Assembly (NCBI GenBank): GCA_015680685.1
Contig: MNCI01000952.1
Coordinates: 267,283 to 305,971 of the forward strand
From: Gnetum montanum
Taxonomy: Eukaryota; Streptophyta; Gnetopsida; Gnetales; Gnetaceae
Reading direction: 5' to 3'
Length of the DNA stretch: 38,689 nt
Position 1 is the first letter of the stretch. The number at the start of each line of letters is the position of its first letter. This document shows positions 1 to 11,236 of this stretch, in pieces. Below the pieces are notes generated by a model. It was not told the DNA's origin, ran no database searches, and saw only the letters and a program-made list of their open reading frames with translations. The translations under genes were made by a program, and so were the position numbers.

Positions 1-467
1 GGTGAAGAGATATTAACTATGAAAGCAATAAATAACAATAACAATTAAATAATTAAACTAAGTGAATGTTGCAATGATGAAGTAATCTCTATCTTTATTT
101 TTGGTCATGTGCGTGTCCAAGTACGTCACACTTGAATAAAGGATGTCGTACAATTACAATCATCACACTGCGAGCATGCACTGAGAAATAATTATAACTC
201 TAAGAAGGAAAAACTACAAGATTTTGGGTAAGGGACTAAGAACTAATGCCAAAACCAAGTGCACTGCCTCTTATTTATAGGCTCACATGGGAACCGCGAT
301 ATCGCATACGTGATATCACTTAGCAGGCCCCGATATCGTGTACCCAATATCAAGGGTGCAATACTGAGGGTCTAATATCAAGACCCATCAAACAATAGGG
401 GTTCAATAATAGGGGTCTGATAATAGCACCTAACAGACCATGACACCTGATAGACCATGACTCATCA
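1..467 (-). mobile_element. Partial 3' LTR of element A (Ty3/gypsy, Athila-like)
   Basis: The segment ends with ...GACTCATCA, the complement of a TGATGAGTC LTR start, and is followed by a polypurine tract in the minus-strand sense. It aligns by eye with the reverse complement of the LTRs at 19568-20589 and 26165-27036, sharing blocks such as CTTTATTTTTGGTCATG, CACACTTGAATAAAGG and the TATTTATAGGCTCACA TATA-box region. On the minus strand it has a U3 with several GATATC-like repeats (about 295-400) and then the R region. The U5 end lies beyond the left window edge, so length and target duplication cannot be checked. Confidence 0.8.
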
Positions 468-502
468 CATTCCCACCTGATCTCAAAAGTGTTCCTTGAG
501 TC
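468..502 (-). promoter_or_regulatory. Polypurine tract and pre-LTR motif of element A
   Basis: Read on the minus strand, CTCAAGGAACACTTTTGAG leads into AGGTGGGAATG and then the LTR start TGATGAGTC. The same order occurs before the 3' LTRs of element B (25004-25037) and element C (33649-33682). Its position directly beside the LTR fits the plus-strand primer used in reverse transcription. The purine run is degenerate. Confidence 0.65.
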
Positions 503-2493
503 GTTCATGCTTGTTTGCCTAATTCTACCATGAGCTAATTTCGATGGCTAACTTCTGATGGATGGTGCATACCTCCTTCATGGAGAGGATTCTGTTTTCT
601 CTTGCTAGGTGACTCATATCTTGGTTAACCCTTACCAACTATTCCCTTAGTTGGTGGATGCTATCTTCCAAAATATTTTTCTATTTTTTAATAGTTGTCA
701 ATCTCATGTTATTTGTAACGAGTTGTTTATTTTCCTCTTGTAAGGTAGCAAGTGCTTTAGCATGGGCATATGTTTGGGCTCTGGCTAATAAAGCATCCCA
801 TACTACCATTTCTTTCTCATTCTTCATCTCTTTATTGTTCTTAAGGAGGTAGCTGATCTACTCAATTCTAATATGCTAGTTGTTCTAGTGCAATGAACTA
901 AGTTGGATCTCTTCTTTCTACTCTCAAGGCTATGAGCTCTTCTTGTAATCTGTGAAGCTCATTCTTAGCATGCTTTGCCCTATTTTTGACCATGATCAAT
1001 TTTCCCTTGGTGGTAATCAATTTAGACCATGTTGCAGTGACATTACTAGGAACATCGAAGAGACTTGTCATAACTTATCCTATCTACAACAACCTATCTA
1101 AAAAATTTTCATGATCTATAAGAGTCATAGAGGTACCAACTAATATTTGAGCATCTTTGGTTCCAAAAAAATCAGCTGGTGACACAAAAAGTACATAAAA
1201 AGATTCTTTAATGTGATTTGTAATCACTTCTGCAACCTGCGTTGCATCATGGTGCTACATGATCACAACTGTGGATCCTTCTCCAATTTTAAGCACCACT
1301 TGGAATGATGTGACATTCCTAGAAATCTATTGTGACCACTAGGCCTCTCCTCCTAACTACAATGACATTTGTCCACTAGCAAGATTTGCTAAGATGGTTG
1401 GACTAACTCCATCATCAATTACTTTGAATCAATTGGCCTCTTCCCTACTTCCCCAACTGATGGTTTCTACAATTTACTACAAATGACTCATTGAAGGCCT
1501 ATAATCCTACTGTGGCTATGGTGGAACTTGTTGTTGTTGCTACTATTATTATTCTATGGTTTGGATAATCTCCTCAACTGGCTTGAACATTTCGACATAG
1601 GAAGCATTCTATGCCTTCCTTAATGCATCATTTGTATACCCTAGGATGCCAGCTCATTTGCATAACTTCCAAATAAGGCAAAGGAATGGAAGTGTTAACT
1701 TCCCTACCTTCTTCTCCTTGAACCGCCTTTGGATGTCTATGAAGTAGAGATGAGTGATGTTCACATTGAACTTTCCCATTAATATTGTGCTTCCCCTAGT
1801 TGCATATGTAAAGATTCGGTTCAATCTCTTGGTGGGAAATAAGTGATAAGTTCCAATTTTAACATAAATCTTTTCTTCTATAGTTAGTTCACTATAGTCC
1901 TTATTATCCTTACCATACACCCACTACAACCATAGCTTCTAAGTATCTATGTTAGATCTTATTGATATCTATGCCACCTTTGCTCCTTCATTGGGCATAT
2001 TTAGTACCTCTACAATTGCCTTAACTGAGTATGACACTGAGATCCCTTCAATTTTTACTATAGCATCTGCTTTTCAATTTTGCCAAAACTGGAGTGTTTC
2101 TTCTAAATATCACTCCCCATTTATTGTCAAAGTAGGCCACAAAGGAGATGATTGAAGTTGGGCCTTAACATCTTCTAGAGTAAATTCCAAAAATGGACAG
2201 AAGTTAAGTTCCATAATTACTATCAACATGATGGATTTTTCTTGAATAACCTGAAGGCATTCAAATGACAGTGTGAGTTGTTGTCCCTGGATGAGCATTT
2301 GTGGAATGTCTACTTTTTCTTGAGAAGATTGCTCTATGGTAGGATTTTTTTGATGAATACTAAAGGATTGTGCCTCCTACTCTCCTTGTTTTGCTTGCAA
2401 GTTTTGCTCACTCACTTGTCCTCTTCCACTACCTCGTGGTCTTTTGCTCATTGATCATGGAAGTTCTCCTTGTGCTCCTCTTGTTGGAACCAT
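500..2493 (-). pseudogene. ORF3 of element A (env-position protein, decayed)
   Basis: Starts at an ATG at 2493-2491 (MVPTRGAQGELP) just after TTGATTGCAA. The reading is broken by many stops and some shifts. The N-terminal part is basic and Gly/Arg-rich (SKRPRGSGRGQ). A globular part follows, recognisable in the open stretches 2298-2110 (ELNFCPFLEFTLEDV) and 1920-1654 (LTIEEKIYVKIGTYHLFPTK). The distal part is charged and heptad-rich. It is clearly related to ORF3 of element C: ELNFCPFLEFTLEDVKAQLQ here versus ELNFILFLENALEEVKTQLQ there. Position between integrase and 3' LTR is that of the env-like ORF of Athila elements, but I see no signal peptide or membrane segment. It may belong to the 'putative plant transposon protein' group; a profile search would decide. 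The C-terminal boundary is uncertain. Confidence 0.65.
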
Positions 2494-3120
2494 TTGCAAT
2501 CAATTAAGGATTTGAAATTACTAAAGTATTCTCATAAATGAGTAACAATTTGCTACCTTACTCATACCCTTAGTTATATCAAGTTCTTAGTTCATTATGA
2601 TTGTAGAGTTAGAAATTTTTTTTTCAAAAACAACAACATTAGTACTTTTCTATGATGTAAAATGAGTGGTATGATCAATTAGGAGTCTTCTTAAAGTTTT
2701 TTTGATCTTAACATGAGTAATTTACCTTAAAAATTCTTGATATGTCCCTGTAAATTACCCTTTAAATACCTTCTAGTTGTTAGCAATTTCAAAAAAAAAT
2801 GACTCAGATTTTCCTCACTAGCACCCCCACCCCCCTAGAACTAAGATGAGCACTCCAAGATCACATAGATTCAAAAATCACAAAAATTGGAGCAATAATG
2901 TGCAAGTTATGGGCACTAGAAGATGGGGTGTTAGAGTGCTTAGTTACAAAGAAAAATTAGCAACTCTCCTTTTATGAAAATTAGAAATGAAAATCTTTTC
3001 TAACTCCCCTATGCTATATATAGTATTTATAAGTGCAATATTATAAATACGCCATCATAGATGTGATATAGTAGGTGCCTGCGATATTGTATCTACAATT
3101 TCACCTTAAAAAAGATCAAA
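2494..3120 (-). promoter_or_regulatory. Promoter-like module and leader upstream of ORF3 (element A)
   Basis: On the minus strand this holds GATATAG/GATATTG repeats (about 3060-3100), then TATA-like sites at 3041-3050, 3023-3031 and 3013-3021 (TATATATAG), then about 500 bases of leader before the ORF3 ATG. Element B carries the sequence on both sides of this module (an A-run followed by TTTCTAACTCT, here about 2600-2625) but lacks the module. The repeats resemble the U3 of A's own 5' LTR: CATCATAGATGTGATAT here against CATCATAGATATGATAT at about 17973. Promoter function is inferred from this likeness and the TATA boxes. A 9-base poly-A-type run and a C-rich stretch (2822-2836) lie in the leader. 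Confidence 0.5.
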
Positions 3121-4590
3121 TTTTCTTAAGGTTTTTCAAGGAAAAATTGAGTCCCATTAGATGGTTGGAAGATATACATCATGTTGAAAGGGTCCTAAAA
3201 TGAAGATGATGATTTAGTTGTGAAAAATAAGCATTGAAAGTTTATGATTAAGGAAGCTCGGGCTATGAAAGTGTATGAGGTGTTGATGGAATGGATGAAA
3301 TAGACAATGGTGTTGTGTCATTAGAATGAATAGTGTAAAAGATATGGGAAGTGTTTATTGTCATTTATCAAAATTGGAAGGCTCAAGATGATGTGTAATC
3401 ACTTGGCAAGTATAAGATACAATAGTTATACAACTGGATGCTCCCCAAAGCAAGCTCTAGCCCTTAATGCCCTTGTATAACCATGCCTAAAAGTGTTCTT
3501 AAGCACTTAAGGAGTTGAATGCAACACATATCTATTTAGCAAGACATACATGTTAGTACCACCAAATTGGAAAAATAACTCTATGTTACACAAAATCATA
3601 TGTTATGATTATTGAAATAGTGAGATGAAATGAGCTTAGAAGGGATTATAGAAATTGAGACGTGAGATGTCTTACCATAGGCATAATGAATTCTTGTGTT
3701 TTATTAGTGGTTAAGGTAATCATTAGCCTTTATGTTCAAGATTCAAACCAAGTCTAGACTACATTCCAGTGACATCACATTGTTTCATCTCTTGGAGTTA
3801 CAATCATAAGACTATCAATGTTACAAGAAGTATTGTCACTTAGCATATTGTCCAAGGTAGGAGTTTTACTCATGGAACTTTATTTTATTTTTATATTTCT
3901 GAGAAGTTGCCTAACTTTAGGCATGGGTAATATGTCTTTCCAATGGGACCCCCAAAAATTTATTTTGTGCTCTTTTATTATTATTATCTATGTCAACCTT
4001 TTAAGGTAGCACTTATTTAACTCTTACTCCCATTTTCGTTAGATCTACAATGATATAATAGAACCTTAGTAACATGATAGGATTCACAATAATAATCCAA
4101 AAAGAATCCACAAGTCCCCTTAATGTCACACCCTTTACATTCCCACTTGGTTCTTCACTTTTCAATCCAGGCATAATGAATATAAGTTTATTCTTAGTTG
4201 TATGATGGAAAAGAATCTCATTATGGCCATGGTAAGAACCTCTTATTAATGGAATGGATGGATGGATGATGTGGGCTCACTATTCAAATAATCAGTCTCT
4301 TATGACTTGATATCATAGATAAATATTCACCTTATTGTGCTACATCTTGCCTTTATTTGAATTTTTTTTATTTACAATCAATATTTACAAAGGGTTTAAA
4401 AAAAGTATGAAAGAAATGGAAAAGATAGTTAAAAATTATGGAAAAGTATAAAGAATGAAAAATGTAAAAGAATATGAGAAATTAAAGAAATGGAAAAGTA
4501 TAAAAGAATAAGAAAATGTTAAAGAATGTGAAAAATGAAAAGAATTGTAAAAAAAATAGAAAAATTGGTAAGGTGCCTATGGTTTTAAAT
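3121..4590 (-). other. Non-coding block between integrase and ORF3 (element A)
   Basis: No coding frame is convincing here. Read on the minus strand, it matches the non-coding region of element B at 23220-24300 in the same order: ATTAATAAGAGGTTCT, AAGGGGACTTGTGGATTCT, CCCATGCYTRAAGTTAGGC, GATGAAACAATGTGATGTC, ACAAGGGCATTA then GCTTTGGGGAG. Conservation between elements with different coding content suggests a role in the element itself, such as RNA packaging or 3' processing; this is inference. Bases 4390-4570 are a low-complexity run of GAAAA(A/T)G-type repeats. Confidence 0.6.
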
Positions 4591-4875
4591 GTACACCCCC
4601 ACGACTATTACGAAGATTAGGGAAATAGAAGATAGAACAAGTGGAAGACTAGTGAGTGGGTTGGGTAGACTCCTTTGAATACTCATAATATGGTTTGACT
4701 TATTGGATGTTGACAAGAATAAGCTTATGTAGGCTAGATGGGTGATGAATATGTAAGGCACCAGATGGATAAGTAGCATGTACAATGTAGGGTCCCTCCC
4801 AAAGTGTTTAAAATTTAGCCTTTTGGGGTAAATGACTAGGATTGTAGTAGAGGACCTTGTCACCCAATTCTATGG
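4591..4875 (-). pseudogene. Integrase C-terminal part of element A
   Basis: On the minus strand the frame reads LGDKVLYYNPSHLPQKAKF, a stop, then TLWEGPYIVHATYPSGALHI and later VKPYYEY, the usual C-terminal layout of Ty3/gypsy integrases (GDKVL...W.GPY.V...). It is separated from the rest of integrase (11237 onward) by the copia insertion. Removing that insertion and one TTACA copy joins HNSWIRNV in frame to TIELGDKVL, which confirms that the insertion split the gene. In-frame stops show that it is dead. Confidence 0.8.
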
Positions 4876-4880
4876 TTACA

Positions 4881-6199
4881 TGTGGACCTTTTGGTGTGTT
4901 TTGGTGTGCTCAAAATGTTAAGTAAAATGGAGACACAAGTTTTTTGTATGGTTGTATGGTTATTGTGTTTGTAGGACTGCATACACAGGAAACCAAGATG
5001 AGCTAAAGAGGACAAGGAACGAACTATCCTAGAGCTCAAAGGAAGAGGTCACCCACATGTCTTCAAATGAACATCCAAAAAACATGGATAAGGCCTTGAT
5101 ATTGTACAAGTAAAGTGGACATCATTAAATCATATAAAAAATCATAGCTATAGATAAGGAGTGATGCATTCATTGGACATGGAATGATGCATTCATCATG
5201 CAATAAAAAGTGAAGAAAGATGTCTCTAATCATGTAAGAGAAAGTGAAGAAAGACATCTCTAGGAAGTAGAAGACATCTTGGTAGATTTGGGGTGAACTC
5301 AGAGAAAATTCAAAAAGATGTCTTTAGAAATAATAAGACATCTTTGCCCAGCCAAATATGTTTTTCATGAGGTAAAGACATCTTTATAGAATGCAGACCA
5401 AATGCAAAAAGATGTCTACCATTGAGTAAAGACATCTTCTAGGATGGAGACTTTAGAAAGACATATTTCAGGAAATAAAGACATCTTTCTAGATTTGAAG
5501 CCAAATGCAAAGAGACATCTCACGCATGAGAAAGGTCTCTCCCACAATTGTTAGTGACCATTAGCTACTTGTTGCACAAGTTTCAAGAAATATTTAGCAA
5601 CACAGTAGCTATAAGAAGACTTCATGTGCATTGGGAAATGTGCAAGAATTATTGTATTCATTGTACAATCATTTGTAATCATTGAATTCTATGTTGCTCC
5701 TCATTATTTAATCATTTTGGCTTTGTAAAGTGTGTTGTACCTAACTGTGCAAGGATCAACAAACTGAGTTGCAATCATTCCTTGTATTTCTTGTTCTTAT
5801 TGCCTTGCAAGGCTAACATGTTGGAGCTTGTCGAAATCCTATGAGATTGAGTTCTTGGTGCTATGGTACAACACTTCGGTGTGAAACTTAAGATTGTAAA
5901 GGTTGTGGAAGCCTTGAAACCACATTTTCAAGCTTAACGAGACCTTGCTGGGTTAAGTGATTGGGGATGTCGTATAACACTTTGAAGTGGGGCTTGATGA
6001 CTATATAGGGTGTGCATCCTTCAACCACATTTTGAGAGCAACAAAATCTGAAGGTGTGCTTGCGATCTACCCTCTGAGTGTGGAGTACCCAAGTTGGGGA
6101 ACCACATAAATTTTTGTGTGTGCTTTGTTTATTTAAGTTTTAATTTGGGAAACTTATTCATCCCTCCCTCCCCCCCACCTCTAAGTTCAGTGATCCTCA
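4881..6199 (+). repeat. 5' LTR of the copia element
   Basis: About 1.3 kb, beginning TGTGGACC and ending ATCCTCA. The 3' LTR matches it from about 5055 to the end. The U3 part (5214-5530) holds about eleven copies of the palindromic octamer AGACATCT/AGATGTCT or close variants at 15-40-base spacing, in both orientations. No clear TATA box was picked out. A long C-rich stretch (6165-6180) lies near the U5 end. Confidence 0.8.
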
Positions 6200-6201
6200 A
6201 G

Positions 6202-6219
6202 TGGTATTAGAGCTTGGTA
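6202..6219 (+). promoter_or_regulatory. Primer binding site (initiator Met tRNA type)
   Basis: TGGTATTAGAGCTTGGTA lies two bases after the LTR end. It matches the common copia primer site TGGTATCAGAGC with one C-to-T change in the core. Confidence 0.85.
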
Positions 6220-6254
6220 CTCTTTGTTTCATCATCAACTTCAAAGAGTGAACA

Positions 6255-7400
6255 ATGGAGGGGACTTCATACACAAAGCCTTCCATGTTCAACGAATTCA
6301 ACTTCACCTATTAGAAAGTGAGAATGCAAGGGTTTTTTGAATCCATGAAGTTTGAATTCTCGGAGTCAATCTTGGAAGGCTACATTCCACCCATTAACAG
6401 CACCACCAACATCATTAAGCCTTGCAAAAAATGGTCTCAAGAGAAAAAGGATTAGTTCATGTTTGATTCAAAAGAAAAAAAATTTTATATTGTGCATTGA
6501 ATAAATTTGAATTCAATAGGGTAGTAGGATGTAAAATGGTCAAAGAAATTTGGCAAACTTTAGAAGCTACTTATGAAGGAACCTCTATTATTAAGTAATC
6601 GTAATTATTAGTTCTACAAAGTGAATATGATAAACTTAAAATGCCAAAAGGTGAGAAAATTAAGGATTATTTTTCTAGAGCTAATGATCTTGTTATAGCC
6701 ATTAGAGGAACAAGAAAGGACTTTCCTGAAAGTGAGGTCATCATCAAAATGATCAAAACTCTACAATTAGAGTTCAAGCCTAAGATCACAACCATGGAGG
6801 AAATCAAAGATTTCTCAACTTTGAGATTTGAGAAACTTCAAAGTGCTCTCATCACCTATGAAATGAATCTCATAAGTGAAGGAGTGATTCAAGAAAAACC
6901 TATTGTTATAAAGACTACGTCCAAGGAGAAGGAGGTCACTAAGCATGATGAAGGCAATAAAGATGAGATTGCTCTTTTCTCAAGAAGAGTACAATGATTT
7001 CTTATAAGAAGAAACAAAGGGACATCTCAGCAACAACAAAGACCAACTTTCTTTAAAGGTAGAGAAAGAGGTAGAAATATTTTAAATTCTTTTAATATAG
7101 ATTTTTCTTCTATAGAGTGTTGGATTTGTGGAAGAAGAGGCCATGTGGCCTTCGAATGTCCTAGTGATCCAAATGATAGCAAAGTTTAGCCAAAGAATAG
7201 ATCCAATGATGAGGAACCAAAAAAGAAAAACTTTTATACAAGTTGGGATGAAGGTAAGCAACGTGAAGAAGAAGCATGCAATTCTCCTAAAAATTTTCAT
7301 CTCATCTACATGATGCATACTAATGAATCTTTCTCATATATGGTTGAACAACATGGTAAGTGTGATGAGAGGTACAATGAATTTAAAGAATAAATTTTTC
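6255..7400 (+). pseudogene. Copia-type gag (UBN2-like) with zinc knuckle, decayed
   Basis: Starts at ATG 6255 (MEGTSYTKPSMFNEFNF). In-frame stops and a one-base shift at the A-run near 6474-6482 break it. The open part 6641-6997 reads MPKGEKIKDYFSRANDLVIA and later IKMIKTLQLEFKPKITTMEE, as in copia gag capsid regions. A CCHC zinc knuckle, CWICGRRGHVAFEC, is at 7118-7159 in the same frame, so the capsid and nucleocapsid order is normal. Beyond about 7400 the frame dissolves. Pol would normally follow in frame, but none is recognisable. Confidence 0.8.
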
Positions 7401-9860
7401 TCTTGCATCATTTGATTAGGAAGGTAAAAAAACTAGTGCTTTCTAAGTTAAATGTTATTCATACTAAAATGAAAGAAGAGATCTTAACATAAAATCTGAC
7501 ATTCAACCACTAACCTCTTGTAACAAGGATTGCAACAAGATTCAAGATGAGAAGATTCTCGAAAATTAGCCAAAAAATTTAGAGGAAGCAACATTGAAGT
7601 TTCAAGCTCAAAGTTAAGCATAGTAAGGTTTGATAATTCTAATCATAATGACGAAACTATTTTATATGTAAAAATTGTGGTTTTATGCAAATTCCTGATT
7701 ATGATTATCAAAATAAGATTAATGCTTGGTCTTGTCAAAAGGGGTTTGGTAAGGAAATTGTGTAGGTACCAGTAAGTGAATGAAGAGAAGTGGAAATTTG
7801 AAAATAATGCAAAAATAGATTCAAAATTTTATCACAAAGAAAATGAACAAATAGAGACATCACATACATGATCTCATGAAAAAGAACCTAAGAATGAGAA
7901 GGTACTTCATGATAGGGAACCTCATCTGAAACTCCATTTATCTTCTCAATTTATCAGCAAGCAAGGTAAGTCTTTATCTCTTTGCTTGCTAGCTGATAAG
8001 GATAGTGTAAATTATCCATGTTTTAGATCAAAAATGTGAAATAAGTGTTTAGCACATTTCTCTCATTCATTCATGATATTGATTATTTTTTTGAAGATTT
8101 ATAATAGCTCTTGTAATATTTTCCCTTGGTGTGATTTCTTGTCTTGCTCAATCTAAATTTCTTGTGATGATCTATTTCTATGGTCATAGTCTTTGGAATT
8201 ATTTTTTCCATTTATAAGATGAGAAAAACCTCTATCAATATTGCTAGTTGAAGATCTTAATCTCTAGAAATTAAGCTTAATGTTGATCTATAGTTATAAT
8301 GTGTTTGTGATTTTTTTGCACATTTATCTTAAAAGCCCAAGATAAGTAGAAAATATGTAGGGGGAGCCTACATCTCAATCATCTTGGGGTCATCAACATA
8401 GGGGGAGTCCATGGAGAATTCAACCAAAATATACAATGACCAAGAGAAGAACTTCAAGAGGTATTTATTGGGATGGCAAAGTCTTGAATGGTTGTGTATT
8501 AGAACTCTATAAGGTATGAAGAATATATGAATACTTAGTTTCTTATTAGCATCTATTGTTCGTAAATGATTGTGGTTGTTGTATTGACTTGTACTAAAAT
8601 CAAAACATTCATGACTTTCATATTCTTTTGATAAATTCTTTTGGTTGAATCTAGAATTACATGATGCTATCTATGAGATTAGTTTTCCTTTATCTTTAGG
8701 CTTTAAAATCAATTTATGTGTTGGTTCTCATTATTTTGAACTAATAGCCCACTTATCCAATGTTCAATCATAAGCTTAAGCATGAAGTATCTATTTTTAT
8801 ATAGCAAGTAGTTGATATTATGAGCACAACCACGATTTGTTTTAGGTATTTGTGCTTTTGATTAAGTTATCCATTGAAAAATTTTCTTTGAGATGAATAT
8901 TTTAAGAATTTCACATAGTTGGTTTCAAGTTGTAGATTGTTATATGCCCATTTACCAAGATGAAGATCCATACTAATTACTTATCCTGAAGATAGATTAC
9001 TTGCTCCTCAACATTTACACTTTACTTCAAGATTAAATATTGGTTGAAAAACTTGGATCAATTCTTAATATATGTGAGGCACCACTTGTTGCTTACCTAT
9101 TTGTGTGATACTTGATGGAAAACCTATTTCTACATGCTCTATCTTTGATATTTTGTATTTATTGACTATTTTTACTTGATCATATTTACATTAGGAGAGA
9201 ATTTCAAGAAGTGTATGAATGTATATTTATAAGCATGTTTTATTTTTGCTCAATGGTTTTGGATGTTGCATTACCTTGAACAAACATTGAAGTATGCATG
9301 TCTCACTCATAGCTTTGACCTTTAAAATTGAATGTTGATGGTTCTTATTGAATTAATTACAGTTCCTTGTTTTAATCTCAAACGAGAAATTCTCAATTTT
9401 CACTACATTTTGAGCAATAACATGATTACTCTATGGGAATGTATTCATTTTACATCAATGGTTTTCCATTATGAAGTTGTATAGCTATATTTACCTCATC
9501 ATGGAGTTATGCCCATGTTGTATAAAAATGAAGATAATCTAAATTCCAAGCACCTTGCACCACTAATGTCTTATTGTTTAAGAGACAGGTTGCTTAAGCC
9601 TTTACTTTAAAATTGAATTTCACTTGGATGGTTTGTCCTAGTCTTACAAAATTTGGGGCACCTATTCATGGACCTAATAAATACATTCTTCCTATATCTT
9701 TTTAGGATTATGAATGATACTTGTCTATCCATATTTTACTATTCTTTTCTATCCAAGGTTGTGCATAGCATCCTTTTTGTTGCTATTCAAAAATGGGGAG
9801 AGTAGTATGATTATATTTGTATGATCACTAAACCATTTTCTAAGTTTTGAACATCACCAA
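7401..9860 (+). other. Copia internal region without recognisable coding
   Basis: About 2.4 kb between gag and the polypurine tract. I found no RT, RNase H or integrase motif in any frame. Two polypurine-tract-like strings (TAGGGGGAGCC near 8357 and TAGGGGGAGTCC near 8399) lie inside it. They may be relics of a larger ancestor or of recombination. Otherwise it is AT-rich and featureless. Confidence 0.6.
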
Positions 9861-10122
9861 AAAGGGGGAGATTGTGNAAAATGGTTTAGTGATCATACAA
9901 ATATAATCATACTACTCTCCCCATTTTTGAATAGCAACAAAAAGGATACTATGCACAACCTCAGATAGAAAAGAATAGTAAAATATGGATAGACAAGTAT
10001 CATTCATAATCCTAAAAAGATATAGGACGAATGTATTTATTAGGTCCATGAATAGGTGCCCCAAATTTTGTAAGACTAGGACAAACCATCCAAGTGAAAT
10101 TCAATTTTAAAGTAAAGGCTTN
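9596..10122. repeat. 244-bp palindromic pair bounded by single Ns (probable assembly fault)
   Basis: Bases 9878-10121 are the reverse complement of 9596-9839, equal in length, with only a few differences seen (for example GCATCC against GTATCC). The inverted copy lies exactly between N at 9877 and N at 10122. It replaces the first about 170 bases of the 3' LTR: the LTR starts TGTG at 9873, breaks at the N, and resumes at ACATGTCTTC (10124), which corresponds to 5055 in the 5' LTR. The N-to-N limits suggest a wrongly oriented gap filler rather than real DNA. Confidence 0.8.
9861..9872 (+). promoter_or_regulatory. Polypurine tract of the copia element
   Basis: AAAGGGGGAGAT stands immediately before TGTG, the first bases of the 3' LTR, as is usual for plant copia elements. 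Confidence 0.85.
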
Positions 10123-11236
10123 AACATGTCTTCAAACAAACATCCAAAGAACGTGGACAAGGACATGATATTATACAAGCAAAGTGGACATCATTAAAGC
10201 ATACAAAAGATCACGATTGCAAACAAGGAATGATGCATTCATCATGCAAGAGAAAGTAAAGAAATATGTCTTTGATCATGTAAGAGAAAGTGAAGAAAGA
10301 TGTCTCTAGGAAGCACAAGATGCTTTGGTAGATTTAGGATGAACTCAGACAAAATTTAGAAAGATGTCTTTAAAAATAGCAAGATAACTTTCCTTAGCCA
10401 AAGGCATCTTTCATGAGGCAAAGATGTCTTTATAGAATGTAGAAAAAATGCAAAAAGATGTCTTCCATTGAGCAAAGACATCTTCTAGGATGGAGACTTC
10501 AGAAATATGTCTTTCAGAAAAAAAATACATCTTTCCAAATTTGAAGCCAAATTCAGAGAGACATCTCAGGCATGAGAAAGATGTCTCCCATAATCATTAG
10601 TGACCGTTATCTAGCCATTGCACAAGTTTTGAAAAGGATTTAGCAACACAAAAACTATAAGAATACTTCATGTGCATTGGGAAATGTGCAAGCATTATTG
10701 TATTCATTGTACAATCATTTGTAATCATTGAATTTTCTATTTATCCTCATTATCTAATCACTTTGGCTTTGTAAAGTGTGTTGTACCTAACTATGCAAGG
10801 ATCAGCAAATTAAGTTCTAATCATTCCTTGTATTTCTTGTTTTTGTTGTCCTATAGGGTTAATGTGCTTGAGCTTGCTGGGATCCTATAAGATTGAGTTG
10901 TTGGTGTTATGGTATAACACTCTTGTGCAGATCTTAAGATTGTAAAGGTTGTGGAAGCCTTGAAACCACATTTCCAAGCCTAATGGGACCTTGCAGGGTT
11001 GAGTGATTAGTGTTGTGGTATAACACTTCAGAGCAAGGCTTGACGACTATATAGGGTGTGAACCCTTCAACCACATTTTGAGAGCAACAAAGTCCAAAGG
11101 TTTGCTTCTGATCTACCATTTGAGTGTGAAGTAACCAAGTTGGGGAACCAAATAAATTTGTGTGTGTGCTTTGTTTATTTAAGTTTTAATTTGGGGAACT
11201 TATTCATCCCTCCCCTTCTAAGTTCAAAAATCCTCA
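9873..11236 (+). repeat. 3' LTR of the copia element (interrupted)
   Basis: Starts TGTG, is interrupted by the N-bounded inverted segment 9877-10122, then matches the 5' LTR to the end (ATCCTCA), including the AGACATCT/AGATGTCT array at about 10263-10570. The two LTRs differ at many single positions and in small indels, so the insertion is not recent. Confidence 0.8.

Noticed and set aside
4585-4863. Open frame of 92 codons on the minus strand
   Set aside because: It is an out-of-phase shadow of the integrase C-terminal frame (GDKVLYYNPSHLP), which explains its length.
4959-4963. Copia 5' LTR start at 4964 (TGTGTTTGTAGG)
   Set aside because: Would leave no matching target duplication and about 80 foreign bases inside integrase. 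A start at 4881 gives TTACA on both sides and restores the integrase frame.
5214-5530. Possible CRISPR-like array (short repeats with spacers)
   Set aside because: Repeat units are only 8 bp palindromes in both orientations with irregular spacing, inside an LTR of a plant element.
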